Origin: JANMZR01 sp040385875
Lineage (GTDB): Bacteria > Bacteroidota > Bacteroidia > Cytophagales > Spirosomataceae
DNA: 64,000 nt
Direction of reading: 5' to 3'
Assembly (NCBI GenBank): GCA_040385875.1
Contig: JAZKGO010000076.1
Location: 1 to 64,000 of the forward strand
This document shows, in pieces, positions 41,693 through 50,612 of this stretch (within the stretch, counting starts at the first letter, position 1; each line of letters begins with the position of its first letter). A model generated the notes under the pieces. The model was not told where the DNA came from, did no database searches, and saw only the letters and a list, made by a program, of their open reading frames with translations. The position numbers were made by a program, and so were the translations under genes.

Positions 41693-42538
41693 ATGGAAAA
41701 ATCAACAATTAATCCCGCAGGGCTCTGTGAGCAAACAGTTTTTGAAAATGAATGTACTTTAGACGAAATAGTTTTTCAAAACAAAAATAAGGAATATGGT
41801 GCTTATAATTTGAGAATGAGCTATCTGAAAACAATCAATCGAGCATTTTTTACAGGAACCGCATTGTTTGTTTTTGGTTTGGCCATTCCAACACTTTATG
41901 CAAAATTTAATCCGAAGAAAATTGACAAGATAGTTGGAATTATCAATTTAGAAAATTTGCCGAAGCCACCAACTGATGTACCACCGGTAGTAATTCCTCC
42001 TACACCTATTGAAGTGCCAGACTTACCTACAACTCGTTTTTTACCACCTAAAATTGTAGTAGATGAATTGGTTGAGGTTGAAGATTTACCACCAACTCAA
42101 GCCGATTTAAAAGACGCACCGGCCGCAATTGAAACAAATCTTGGTGAACCAACTGATATAACTCCAGTAATTGACGAAACTGCTAAAATTATGGAAATGG
42201 TAGAAATTAAGCCTGTTGAAGAAGATCGACCAGTTTTCGTTGAGCAACAAGCCTTTTTTATAGGCGGCAATTCTGAAATGACTAAATTTCTGCAAAAAAA
42301 CCTAAAATATCCTAGACAAGCCTCAAATTCAGGTATTTCAGGCAAAGTATTTCTGAGTTTTATAGTGGATAAAAATGGCCAGATATCAGATGTAACAGTA
42401 TTAAAAGGAATAGGATTCGGCTGTGATGAAGAAGCGGTACGTGTAATAAAAGCGATGCCAAATTGGAGTCCAGGTAAGCAGTCAGGTAGGGCCGTGAAGT
42501 CGAGATTTAACTTGCCAATTGTTTTTGCTTTGGAATGA
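41693..42538 (+). CDS. tonB: TonB energy transducer
   Basis: A 281-aa inner-membrane protein that transmits proton-motive force to outer-membrane receptors. One transmembrane helix (about 50-70, AFFTGTALFVFGLAIPTLYA), a Pro-rich linker (about 89-120, KPPTDVPPVVIPPTPIEVP), and a C-terminal TonB domain (about 190-281) with FLQKNLKYP, GKVFLSFIVDKNGQISDVTVLKG and AVRVIKAMPNWSPGKQSG. The C-terminal domain is like those fused to the BlaR1-type protein 0.6 kb further on. Its promoter carries an operator matching the blaI promoter, so BlaI probably represses it too. Confidence 0.92.
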   Translation: MEKSTINPAGLCEQTVFENECTLDEIVFQNKNKEYGAYNLRMSYLKTINRAFFTGTALFVFGLAIPTLYAKFNPKKIDKIVGIINLENLPKPPTDVPPVVIPPTPIEVPDLPTTRFLPPKIVVDELVEVEDLPPTQADLKDAPAAIETNLGEPTDITPVIDETAKIMEMVEIKPVEEDRPVFVEQQAFFIGGNSEMTKFLQKNLKYPRQASNSGISGKVFLSFIVDKNGQISDVTVLKGIGFGCDEEAVRVIKAMPNWSPGKQSGRAVKSRFNLPIVFALE

Positions 42539-42549
42539 TTATCTGGAGT

Positions 42550-42620
42550 GTTATTTCGCCGCAGGCAGAAATCTGTTGAACCGTATGGAATTCAGATTTC
42601 TGCACTACGTGCGAAATGAC
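42550..42620. repeat. REP-like imperfect palindrome
   Basis: A 71-bp element with terminal arms GTTATTTCGC and GCGAAATGAC and inner arms GCAGAAATCTG and CAGATTTCTG around a short AT-rich centre. Sequences of the form GTCATTTCG...GAAATCT...CGAAATGAC are common intergenic repeats in Bacteroidota as I recall. It lies between tonB and the blaI promoter and could also act as a terminator. A shorter element at 47877 shares the CATTTCGCC arms. Confidence 0.6.
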
Positions 42621-42640
42621 AAAAAATAACTGCCTATTTA

Positions 42641-42672
42641 GTTGCAAAACTAAAATAATAGTTTTATATTTA
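42641..42672 (+). promoter_or_regulatory. blaI promoter with BlaI-type operator
   Basis: -33 TTG (42642-42644), 20-nt spacer, -7 TATATTTA (42665-42672, last base A instead of G). Palindrome AAACTAAAATAATAGTTTT (42647-42665) fills the spacer. Homology to the tonB promoter covers about 23 of 25 bases. Confidence 0.7.
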
Positions 42673-42712
42673 TTTGAAATAATTGACTTAAATAAATAAT
42701 AGATTTAATAGA

Positions 42713-43093
42713 ATGGAAATAAGAGAGTTAACTCGTGCTGAGGAGGAAATTATGCAAGTGCTTTGGATATTAGAAAAAGGCTTTGTGAAAGATGTAATTG
42801 AGCAATTGCCAGAGCCGAAGCCAGCCTACAATACTGTATCTACAATAATTAGAATATTGGAAACGAAAGGCTTTATTGATCATAATGCATATGGCAAAAC
42901 GCATGAATATTTCCCAGTTGTGTCCAAGGAAGAATATAGAACTTTTATCACGAATAAGCTGATGGGTGGCTATTTCAAGAATTCAGTCGAAGAAATGATG
43001 TCGTTTTTTGTAAGTCAAAAACAAATTGACTTAAAAGAGGCTGACGAGATTTTGAAAATGATTGAAGCAATGAAATCTAGTGATAAACTATAA
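42713..43093 (+). CDS. blaI: BlaI/MecI-family transcriptional repressor
   Basis: A 126-aa winged-helix repressor; the N-terminal domain has LTRAEEEIMQVLWILEKGFVKDVI and the recognition helix region AYNTVSTIIRILETKGF, typical of BlaI. The C-terminal dimerisation helix follows. It is normally inactivated by proteolysis after the adjacent M56 sensor is triggered. Its own promoter contains a palindrome resembling a BlaI operator. Followed 66 nt later by the sensor gene; the space between holds a heptanucleotide repeat array. Confidence 0.92.
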   Translation: MEIRELTRAEEEIMQVLWILEKGFVKDVIEQLPEPKPAYNTVSTIIRILETKGFIDHNAYGKTHEYFPVVSKEEYRTFITNKLMGGYFKNSVEEMMSFFVSQKQIDLKEADEILKMIEAMKSSDKL

Positions 43094-43095
43094 GT

Positions 43096-43161
43096 GATAA
43101 GTTATGAGTGCTATCAAATACTCATAACTAATATCTCATAACTCATAACTTTTTACTCATG
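43096..43161. repeat. Heptanucleotide inverted repeat array, blaI-blaR1 junction
   Basis: Right arm reads ACTCATA, ACTAATA, TCTCATA, ACTCATA, ACTTTTT, ACTCATG in a 7-nt period and its last unit contains the blaR1 start codon. The left arm (43096-43113) is the complement of ACTCATA/ACTTATC-type units, so the whole folds into a hairpin. Similar architecture, with different units, occurs at the sdhC-sdhA and sdhA-sdhB junctions. Confidence 0.65.
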
Positions 43162-45392
43162 AATGGACTCAATTACTTATTGCAGAGCAACTTATACCTT
43201 ATAATTTTCTACGGATTTTATTGGGTGTTGCTTCGAAAGGAAACTTTCAACAACTTCAACCGGGCTTATTTGGTAATATCTTGTTTGGTGTCATTCGCAA
43301 TTCCTTTGTGGAATTTGGATATGGTACAAAGTTGGTTCATAACCCAAAAAACAACTGAAGTAATTGTGCAAATGAACTTGCCTGAATTTGTGGTTTCAAA
43401 TGCCAAAGTTGAGAAAACTTTTGACGTAACTAGTTATTTATCAGTTGTTTATGGAGTAGGTTGTATCATTTTAGGGTTAAAATTAATCATGAATATTTTC
43501 AATCTGTACCGCTATTTATATGGGATCACGCCAATAAGTAAGGCTTTTTCATTTTTCAACACCATTTTTATTGCAGATGGGCTTGATCCTGACGATGTTA
43601 TTTACGATCATGAACGTGTGCATGCTCGCCAATTTCATTCGTTTGACGTATTGCTTTTTGAAATAATTGGGATATTCTGTTGGTTTAATCCGGTGATATA
43701 CCTTTATAAAACTGCCATTAAGAATATCCACGAGTTCATTGCGGATGAAATCGCTAGCCAAAGCTTACCCAGCAAAATAGATTATGTGATGCTACTTTTT
43801 TCAGAAAAATTTCAAACGCACCCTAGCGTTCTGGTCAATAATTTTTTCACAAAAACATCTTTAAAAATGAGAATAGAAATGTTAAACAAAAAGCGATCCA
43901 ACAAAGTGGCTGTGCTCAAATACGGTCTTATTTTTCCACTATTTTTAGGGATGTTAATTTTTGCCTCGGCCTTTATTGCCAATGGTGAAAATGTGGCAGG
44001 CTTATTAGAAAAAATGAACGATAATGTAGTGTCCGGCGTGATTTTGAATGAAGAAAACAAACCTGTAGTTGGCGCATCAATAATAATAAAAGGAGCATAT
44101 AGGGGTACAACAACTGATTTGAAAGGTGCATTTAAAATAAATATTAAAGATTCAAAAACTGTTTTAATCGTATCGCATGTGGGTTTTGAAAGTATGGAGG
44201 TGCCAATAAGTGACCAAAATTATTATTCAGTTATAATGAAAAAGCAGATAATTTCACTAATGGAAACGGTGGTTGTAGCTTATTCTCCTAATTTTTTTAA
44301 GGATACAATCAAAACTAAATCTATTGTAAATGAGCCAGTTAACGGAGAGATATTTTCAATAGTGGAGCAAAATGCGGAGTTTCCTGGCGGTCAAGCTGAA
44401 TTAGGGAAATTTTTACAAAGAAATTTGAGATACCCTAAAGAGGCACAAAGAAACAATGTTCAAGGTAAGGTTTTTGCAAAGTTTATTGTAGAAGCAGATG
44501 GAGAAATCTCTAATATTTCAATTTTGAAAGGATTGGGTTCCGGATTGGACGAAGAAACAGTACGAGTAATTGGTAAAATGCCCAATTGGAATCCAGGAAA
44601 ACAAAACGGAAGAGCCGTAAATTCTGAATTTGCAATGCCTGTTTCGTTTGTTTTGGAGGGTGTTGAAAACTCAAATTCAAGGCCTTTTGAGAAAACAACT
44701 GGTGTAGATTATGACCATGCTGATTTATTTTACATAAATGGTAAAGAAGTCACTAAAAAAATTGCAATGTCGATTAATAATACTTCGATAAAGGCAATCG
44801 GTATTTCAAAAGGGGATGTTGCTATAAGAAAATTTGGTCAAAAAGGTAAAAATGGAGTAGTTGAGATAGTTTTAAAAAGCGATGATGAAGCATTCATTGA
44901 TAAAAATAAATTTGAGAAACAACCAATTTATTTTTTAGATGGTAAGGAAATTTCTCTGGCCAAAGTAAAGGAATTAGATGAAGCTAAAATTCAATCCGTT
45001 AATGTGGTTACTGTACAAGATGCAATAACAAAATATGGCGAAAAAGGAAAAGACGGTGTGGTTGAAATAATTACGAGAACTAACAGTACAGATTGGAATG
45101 ATTTGGCTAAAATATCTCAATTACAAGAAGAAGTTTTCACCGTTGTGGAAGAAAACGCAGAATTTCCGGGAGGTCAAGGTGGTATGGGCGAATTTTTAGC
45201 AAAAAATTTAAGGTATCCTAATCCAGCGCTTCGTGCAAATGTACAAGGCAAAGTATTTTTAAGTTTTATTGTGAAAAAAAATGGAGATATTCAAGACATT
45301 CAAATATTGAAAGGATTAGGTTTTGGACTTGATGAAGAAGCAATTAGAGTTATAAAAGCAATGCCAAAATGGAAGCCGGCCAAGCAATCTGG
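43159..45392 (+). CDS. BlaR1/M56 membrane peptidase fused to carboxypeptidase-regulatory and TonB domains (3' end in gap)
   Basis: A sensor of over 740 aa. N-terminal membrane part with several helices and the M56 zinc motif HERVH (about 151-155) plus NIHEFIADEIA. After the last transmembrane helix (about 255-275) come a CarboxypepD-regulatory-like domain (about 297-372), a TonB C-terminal domain (about 405-495), two short plug-like repeats (about 515-575 and 590-645, each ending in GxKGKxGVVEI), and a second TonB domain (about 655-745) cut by the gap. Downstream, TATGCAGTGTAA after the gap gives a possible final YAV. Usually Bacteroidota BlaR1 carries one TonB domain; here two are present. 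Likely senses envelope stress and releases BlaI. Confidence 0.88.
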
Positions 45393-45492
45393 NNNNNNNN
45401 NNNNNNNNNNNNNNNNNNNNNNNNNNNNNNNNNNNNNNNNNNNNNNNNNNNNNNNNNNNNNNNNNNNNNNNNNNNNNNNNNNNNNNNNNNNN
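45393..45492. other. Scaffold gap (100 N)
   Basis: Exactly 100 N in the second TonB domain of the BlaR1-like gene; true length unknown. The stop at 45502-45504 is in frame only if the gap is really 100 bp. Confidence 0.99.
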
Positions 45493-45634
45493 TATGCAGT
45501 GTAAAAATATGAGTGTCCGCTGCCTCTATTAATTTCGGCTAAGTTTGAAGAGGTATTTAGCTGTTTTTATCACTATTCTAAGAATATCAGGCCAAATCAG
45601 CTTATTTTTTATCGGATTATCCTTAATTTTGTGA

Positions 45635-47872
45635 ATGAAATCATTTCAAAAAGTAATACTATTCATTTTCATTTCCCAATTTACCTATTCTCAAAGTCCT
45701 TATATCATTAAGGAAATTACCGAAAAAATAAATTTGGATGGAACATTGGATGAAAACATTTGGAAAAATGCCGAGGAAATTACAAATTTTTGGCAAGCAT
45801 TTCCCTCTGATACCATGCTCGCCAAATACCAAACCAAAGTGTATCTGGCTTATGACAAGAATAATATTTATCTGGCCGCTCGTATGCTCACTCCAGGGAA
45901 TAATTATGTAATTCCCTCATTCAAAAGAGATTATAGAGCTGGAGGTAACGACAATATCAGCTTCGTATTCGATACTTTCAACGACTTTACTAATGGTTTT
46001 TTATTTGGCTGCAATCCATATGGGGTAACCCGTGAATCACTCATTTATAATGGGGGTACGGATAATAGTTTTTTTAATATGAGTTGGGACAACAAATGGA
46101 CCTGTTTCACCAAACAAGAAGAATCGGCATGGGTTTGTGAAATGGCTATTCCTTTTTCAACGTTACGATTCAAGGACGCCAGTCAAAATTGGAATTTTAA
46201 AGTGTATCGCTTTGATACTCAGAGTAATGAAACTACCTCAATAGTGCAACTGCCTCAAAATCAAATCATTATGCATTTGGGTTATGCCATTCCTGTGCAG
46301 TTCGAAAAGCCTCTTAAGAAGTCGGGATTGAACGGCTCATTTATACCTTATATCTCAAGTCAAATAGTCAAGGATTTTGAAAATCCTCAATCTAAAGCAA
46401 ACGGATTTACACCGGGCTTTGGTGCCGATGCCAAAATATCGGTTACTTCTGGCTTGAATTTAGATTTGACTTTTAATCCTGATTTTTCTAATGTGGAGGC
46501 TGATCGTCAGGTAGTTAACCTTACTCGTTTTGATATTTCACTACCAGAACAAAGACAGTTTTTCAATGAAAATTCAGACTTATTTACTGGTTTTGGTAGC
46601 TTTAATGTGAATCCTTTTTTGCCTCCTTCGGGTGCGAATGTGGGTATTGGCAATCAATTAATGAGCCCGTTTTTTTCCAGAAAAATAGGCATTGCTTTTG
46701 ACTCTACTTTGGGAGTAAATGTGCAAAATAAAATCAGATATGGAATGCGGCTTTCTGGTAAAATCGACGATAATTGGAGAGTCGGTTTCATGAATATCCA
46801 AACAGCCAGAAATGAAACTAACCAAATTTCAGCTGATAATTATACGGTAACCTCTGTACAAAGGAAGGTTTTTGATCGGTCAAATATTGCAGCTATTTTT
46901 GTAAACAAGGTGCGGGTTGATGAACCAGAAAATGGCACCAATCGATATAATAGAGTGGGAGGACTTGAATATAACTACCTTTCGGCGAATACCCATTGGC
47001 AAAGCAAAACATTTTATCATCAATCTTTTTCGCCAGTTCAGCTAGACGATGCCTTTGCTCATGGCATGGTTTTGAATTATAGCGCACGAAAATTAATTGC
47101 CAAATGGCAGCACGACTGGGTAGGGAAAGGGTATAATGCTGAGGTAGGATTTTTGCCAAGAAAGAACTTCTTTCATATTAATCCTACTATTGGGATTAAT
47201 ATTTTTCCTGAAAAGTCATCGATTAATCGTTTTAGCTTTGGCATGGCCTATGACGAATATCGTAATAAAGAAATAGGTTTGACCGATCGGGTGGCAGGTC
47301 CATTTTTTATGTTAGCTTTCCAGAGTAGTTTTAGATTTTTGGTCGCAATCAACCAGAATTATACCTATTTATTTAATGAGTTTGATGCATTAAGGGCGAA
47401 TGGGAAAATGCCAAAACTAGGCAATGGCACTTCTTATACTTATTATAATATTAATGCCAATATTGTAAGTGATTTAAGAAAAAAATTAAGTTTTACCGCA
47501 ACTCCTTTAGTTGGCCAATATTTTAATGGGAATATAGTAAGTCTTGTTGGAACACTTAATTATCGCTTTCAACCGTATGGTTTGGTGGCAATGAATTTGT
47601 CATATAATGATATTAAGATTGGAAACCTAAAAAATAAGGTTTATCTAATAGGCCCCAATGTAGATATTACCTTTTCAAAAAAGGTATTTTGGACTTCATT
47701 TATTCAATATAATAGTCAATTCGAAAACCTGAATATTAATTCCAGACTTCAATATCGTTTTGCTCCGGTTTCTGATTTCTTTTTGGTTTATACTGACAAT
47801 TATAATACAGCTATTCATGCACCCAAAAACCGTGCACTTTTTGCTAAACTGACCTACTGGTTTAGTTTATGA
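45635..47872 (+). CDS. DUF5916 outer-membrane barrel with CBM9-like N-terminus
   Basis: A 745-aa secreted or outer-membrane protein. Signal peptide (about 1-19). Residues 25-200 form a CBM9-like domain (INLDGTLDENIWKNAEEITNFWQAFPSD and YLAYDKNNIYLAARM), used elsewhere for carbohydrate binding; then DUF5916 (about 220-745), a beta-rich predicted barrel with SNVEADRQVVNLTRFDISLPEQRQFFNENSDLF, a hallmark stretch. Function is unknown; Bacteroidota have several paralogues. It stands alone, with a hairpin 5 nt after its stop. Confidence 0.85.
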   Translation: MKSFQKVILFIFISQFTYSQSPYIIKEITEKINLDGTLDENIWKNAEEITNFWQAFPSDTMLAKYQTKVYLAYDKNNIYLAARMLTPGNNYVIPSFKRDYRAGGNDNISFVFDTFNDFTNGFLFGCNPYGVTRESLIYNGGTDNSFFNMSWDNKWTCFTKQEESAWVCEMAIPFSTLRFKDASQNWNFKVYRFDTQSNETTSIVQLPQNQIIMHLGYAIPVQFEKPLKKSGLNGSFIPYISSQIVKDFENPQSKANGFTPGFGADAKISVTSGLNLDLTFNPDFSNVEADRQVVNLTRFDISLPEQRQFFNENSDLFTGFGSFNVNPFLPPSGANVGIGNQLMSPFFSRKIGIAFDSTLGVNVQNKIRYGMRLSGKIDDNWRVGFMNIQTARNETNQISADNYTVTSVQRKVFDRSNIAAIFVNKVRVDEPENGTNRYNRVGGLEYNYLSANTHWQSKTFYHQSFSPVQLDDAFAHGMVLNYSARKLIAKWQHDWVGKGYNAEVGFLPRKNFFHINPTIGINIFPEKSSINRFSFGMAYDEYRNKEIGLTDRVAGPFFMLAFQSSFRFLVAINQNYTYLFNEFDALRANGKMPKLGNGTSYTYYNINANIVSDLRKKLSFTATPLVGQYFNGNIVSLVGTLNYRFQPYGLVAMNLSYNDIKIGNLKNKVYLIGPNVDITFSKKVFWTSFIQYNSQFENLNINSRLQYRFAPVSDFFLVYTDNYNTAIHAPKNRALFAKLTYWFSL

Positions 47873-47876
47873 TTTT

Positions 47877-47909
47877 GTTTTCATTTCGCCAAAAGGGCGA
47901 AATGAAAAC
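47877..47909. repeat. Short REP-like palindrome
   Basis: Arms GTTTTCATTTCGCC and GGCGAAATGAAAAC around a five-base loop, between two convergent genes. It shares CATTTCGCC with the element at 42550. There is no strong T run, so it is either a repeat or a weak terminator. Confidence 0.6.
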
Positions 47910-47918
47910 TCCAATTTT

Positions 47919-48416
47919 CTATCCTCCCATTTCATCTGCACTTGGTCCATAGCTTCCAGGAATCGGAATATCTAATAATCTCAAAAACACCCCTAGTTGA
48001 GCTCTGTGATGGATTGTTTGGCTTATTGCATGGCGAATACATTGGGCCTTAGTAATTGAAACTAAAACCTGATCGCCATATTGAAGCTTCCAATTATTGC
48101 CAAATGTGGTTTCATCTGCTACTTTCAAATCAGCCACAGAATTTTTGAAGTTTTCTTCGAAATAGGCTAAAATTTCCGCTGTTGTACTCATTTTAGGAGT
48201 GGCAAACTCTGCTGTGGAAATATCCAAAACATCCTTTTTTATGGCATAAGTTACCCATTTGGCGATGTCGGCAATATGGCTGGAAAGGCTGTATAGTGTC
48301 ATTGATTTTGGATGAGGCCTCCAGTCAAATTTTTCGGCTGGTACCAAACTCAGCATTTTATGAGTGGTTACCGATTCGGCTTCAAACTCTTCTAAAAATA
48401 ATTCGATTTGTGTCAT
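47919..48416 (-). CDS. DinB-family protein
   Basis: A 165-aa cytoplasmic four-helix-bundle protein, normal length. Helix 1 EFEAESVTTHKMLSLVPAEKFDWRPHPKS and the metal-site His residues in SLSSHIADIAKW and QTIHHRAQLGVFLRLL match DinB/YfiT. Members act as thiol-dependent metalloenzymes or have unknown roles. The start is ATG 48416, 16 nt after the scaffold gap on this strand. Downstream of a WYL regulator and an MFS transporter, probably in one transcript. Confidence 0.85.
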   Translation of the reverse strand: MTQIELFLEEFEAESVTTHKMLSLVPAEKFDWRPHPKSMTLYSLSSHIADIAKWVTYAIKKDVLDISTAEFATPKMSTTAEILAYFEENFKNSVADLKVADETTFGNNWKLQYGDQVLVSITKAQCIRHAISQTIHHRAQLGVFLRLLDIPIPGSYGPSADEMGG

Positions 48417-48432
48417 TTCTTTTTTTGTTAAT

Positions 48433-48532
48433 NNNNNNNNNNNNNNNNNNNNNNNNNNNNNNNNNNNNNNNNNNNNNNNNNNNNNNNNNNNNNNNNNNNN
48501 NNNNNNNNNNNNNNNNNNNNNNNNNNNNNNNN
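48433..48532. other. Scaffold gap (100 N)
   Basis: Exactly 100 N at the C-terminal end of the WYL regulator gene. By comparison with family length the missing part is likely longer. Confidence 0.99.
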
Positions 48533-49047
48533 TCAACTACCCTTTCATTATTTTCTTGTGAATGATTGGAGAAATAGTTGATTTTAATTTGTGTTTTTCC
48601 CTCGATACTTTTTAGAATATTCTGAATAGCAGAATTAGAATCCTGTCTTAAATCATATTGGTTTTGAACAATTTGAATATGGTTGGTTAAATTGTTAAGG
48701 TTATCTTTTTCGATAGGTTTTAATACAGACTTTATTTTATAAAGAGCTGATTCATAAGTGGTTTTTATGGAATTGTCGGCAAATTTTTCAACTAATTTTT
48801 CAGCAGTGATAAGAGCCATTGCTTCTTCTTTAGTGAACATAATAGGAGGTAAACGGTAGCCATCCATTAAACTATACCCGATTCCAGCCTCCCCAATGAT
48901 AGGCACCCCTGATTCTTCTAGGCTGTGAATATCCCGATAAACCGTGCGTAAGCTTATGTCAAAACGATCGGCAATTTCTTGAGCTTTTACAATTTTTTTT
49001 GATTGCAATTGGATCAAAATAGCCGATATTCGTTCGATTCTGTTCAT
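48533..49047 (-). CDS. HTH_11/WYL-domain regulator (3' part in gap)
   Basis: The first 171 residues of a YafY-type regulator. N-terminal winged helix (RISAILIQLQSKKIVKAQEIADRFDISLRTVYRDI), then GVPIIGEAGIGYSLMDGYRLPPIMFTKEEAMAL linking to the WYL domain, which starts at KTQIKINYFSNHSQE and is cut by the gap. WYL domains bind nucleotides or small ligands and regulate neighbouring genes. Gene order MFS, WYL, DinB on the minus strand suggests it controls that operon. The start lies 4 nt after the MFS stop codon. Confidence 0.87.
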
Positions 49048-49051
49048 GGTT

Positions 49052-50302
49052 TTAAGCAGGGCTTACCACGTTCATTGCTGTCTTTAGTTTTGTAATATGC
49101 CTTGATAGCCAGTAGATTAAACCTAAGGCGACTATCATTGAGCCAATAACGGTCCAGCCGAGAGCGGGATAGTTTTCCAAAAAGCCAGTTGAATTTTGGT
49201 GAACGATTAAGCCTGCTACAAAAGAAGCCACACCTCCAGATATTTGCTGAATGGATGAATTAATACTCATAAAAGCCCCACGATCTTTAGGAGCTGGAAT
49301 GGCCGAAATTAATGCGCCAGACGAAACCATACGGGCCATTATTCCGGCAAACATTACAACGTTTACAGCGATTACAAGCCAGAGCGGTGTTATACCCAAA
49401 TTACAATAAATATACACCAAAATTCCTGTTACAATCGTGCCGATAAAAAAGAGTTTGAAGTGGCCAATACTATCAGCAAATTTGCCTAAAATAGGCCCTG
49501 TTAGAATTGAGAATAAGCCAGATACAAAATAGATTGTGGGTAATTGGGCCATTGTAATTCCCAAATTATTAATACTAAAAGCTGAGCCAAAAGGCATAAG
49601 CATAAAACCACCGGTGGCCAACAAAGCTGTGCCTAAAAAAGCCCTTAAATGTAATGGTTTGGAAATATTTTCCCATAAATGTTTGAAAGCGTTATGATCA
49701 AAATCAGATTTGATATGCTCGTTTACAGGTTTCATTTTCCAAGCAATAATAATCCCAACGATTATTCCAAAAATAGCTATTAACCAAAAAGGAGCATGCC
49801 AATCAAACTGATTGGCCAAATACAAGCCAATGGGTAAACCTAATATCTGGCTCGAGGCAAAGGCCATTTGTACAAAACCCATCACACGGCCACGTACCTC
49901 AAATTTGAACAAATCAGTAATTATTGCAAAACCGACAGAGCCAATTACCCCTCCAAATATCCCTGTAACAATTCGTGCGGCCAACAAAAATTCGTAAGTA
50001 TTGGCCATTGCACAGCAAATGGTGCCAATTAAAAAGCCAACATAAAAGAAAAGTAGAAATTTTTTGCGATCGTATCTATCGGCAAAGCCGGCCGCCAATA
50101 AGCCAGTGCCACCCGCACTAAATGCATAAGCAGACACCACAAAACCGAATTGTGCAGTTGTGATATTCAATTTCGGCATTAAAATAGCCCCTAATGGCGA
50201 TAAAACCATAAAATCAAGGATTACAGTAAACTGAATAATTGCCAAAATAGCAATCATGAAAACTTGATAAGGTGTGAAAATTCTTTCTTTTGAAAGCTTC
50301 AT
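49052..50302 (-). CDS. MFS transporter (DHA1-like)
   Basis: A 416-aa inner-membrane exporter with 12 predicted helices. The N-terminal half shows ILDFMVLSPLGAILMPKL and the motif-A-like loop GFADRYDRKKFLLFF, with motif-C-like GGVIGSVGFAIITDLFKFEVRGR; these suit the drug:H+ antiporter group. The substrate cannot be predicted. First gene of an MFS-WYL-DinB operon. Its leader contains a block shared with the M48 gene at 31318. Confidence 0.88.
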   Translation of the reverse strand: MKLSKERIFTPYQVFMIAILAIIQFTVILDFMVLSPLGAILMPKLNITTAQFGFVVSAYAFSAGGTGLLAAGFADRYDRKKFLLFFYVGFLIGTICCAMANTYEFLLAARIVTGIFGGVIGSVGFAIITDLFKFEVRGRVMGFVQMAFASSQILGLPIGLYLANQFDWHAPFWLIAIFGIIVGIIIAWKMKPVNEHIKSDFDHNAFKHLWENISKPLHLRAFLGTALLATGGFMLMPFGSAFSINNLGITMAQLPTIYFVSGLFSILTGPILGKFADSIGHFKLFFIGTIVTGILVYIYCNLGITPLWLVIAVNVVMFAGIMARMVSSGALISAIPAPKDRGAFMSINSSIQQISGGVASFVAGLIVHQNSTGFLENYPALGWTVIGSMIVALGLIYWLSRHITKLKTAMNVVSPA

Positions 50303-50609
50303 GAGTATATAAGTGTTTTTTTAAGGTCTAAAGGAATCTCCAATCTACTCACCTGTGATTGTTGACCTTCAGATTATGGTGATTTCACGAGAAAAATAAT
50401 TTTTTAATAATCAATAATTTGCAAAAATCGGTAAAACATCCTGATTAATATTAAATGCCCCAAATTATTTAGTTATTTTCTTATAAAAACATAATTTCTT
50501 TACAATCAAGATAGAAATAAGCATATTTTTTATTTATTTTGTAAGATTATTTAATGGTATTTTTACGTTAAATAATTGAAATTTTTTCGAATTTTTTAAA
50601 AACAAGATA
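50303..50609. other. Divergent intergenic region, MFS and GMC operons
   Basis: About 300 bp holding both promoters. On the minus strand, the block GGAGATTCC...AGACCTTAAAAAAACA (about 50310-50342) repeats the leader before the M48 gene. AAGGTC further up (50363-50368 region) can pair with GACCTT. No direct-repeat stress site was found. Confidence 0.5.
50310..50343 (-). promoter_or_regulatory. Conserved leader segment, copy 2
   Basis: Minus strand: GGAGATTCC, three bases, AGACCTT, then AAAAAAACACTTATATACTC and the MFS ATG. Compared with copy 1 at 31321 there are only a few differences over about 33 bases. Unknown role; the A-tract may aid translation, but the GATTCC and AGACCTT parts are not explained by that. 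Confidence 0.5.
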
Positions 50610-50612
50610 ATG

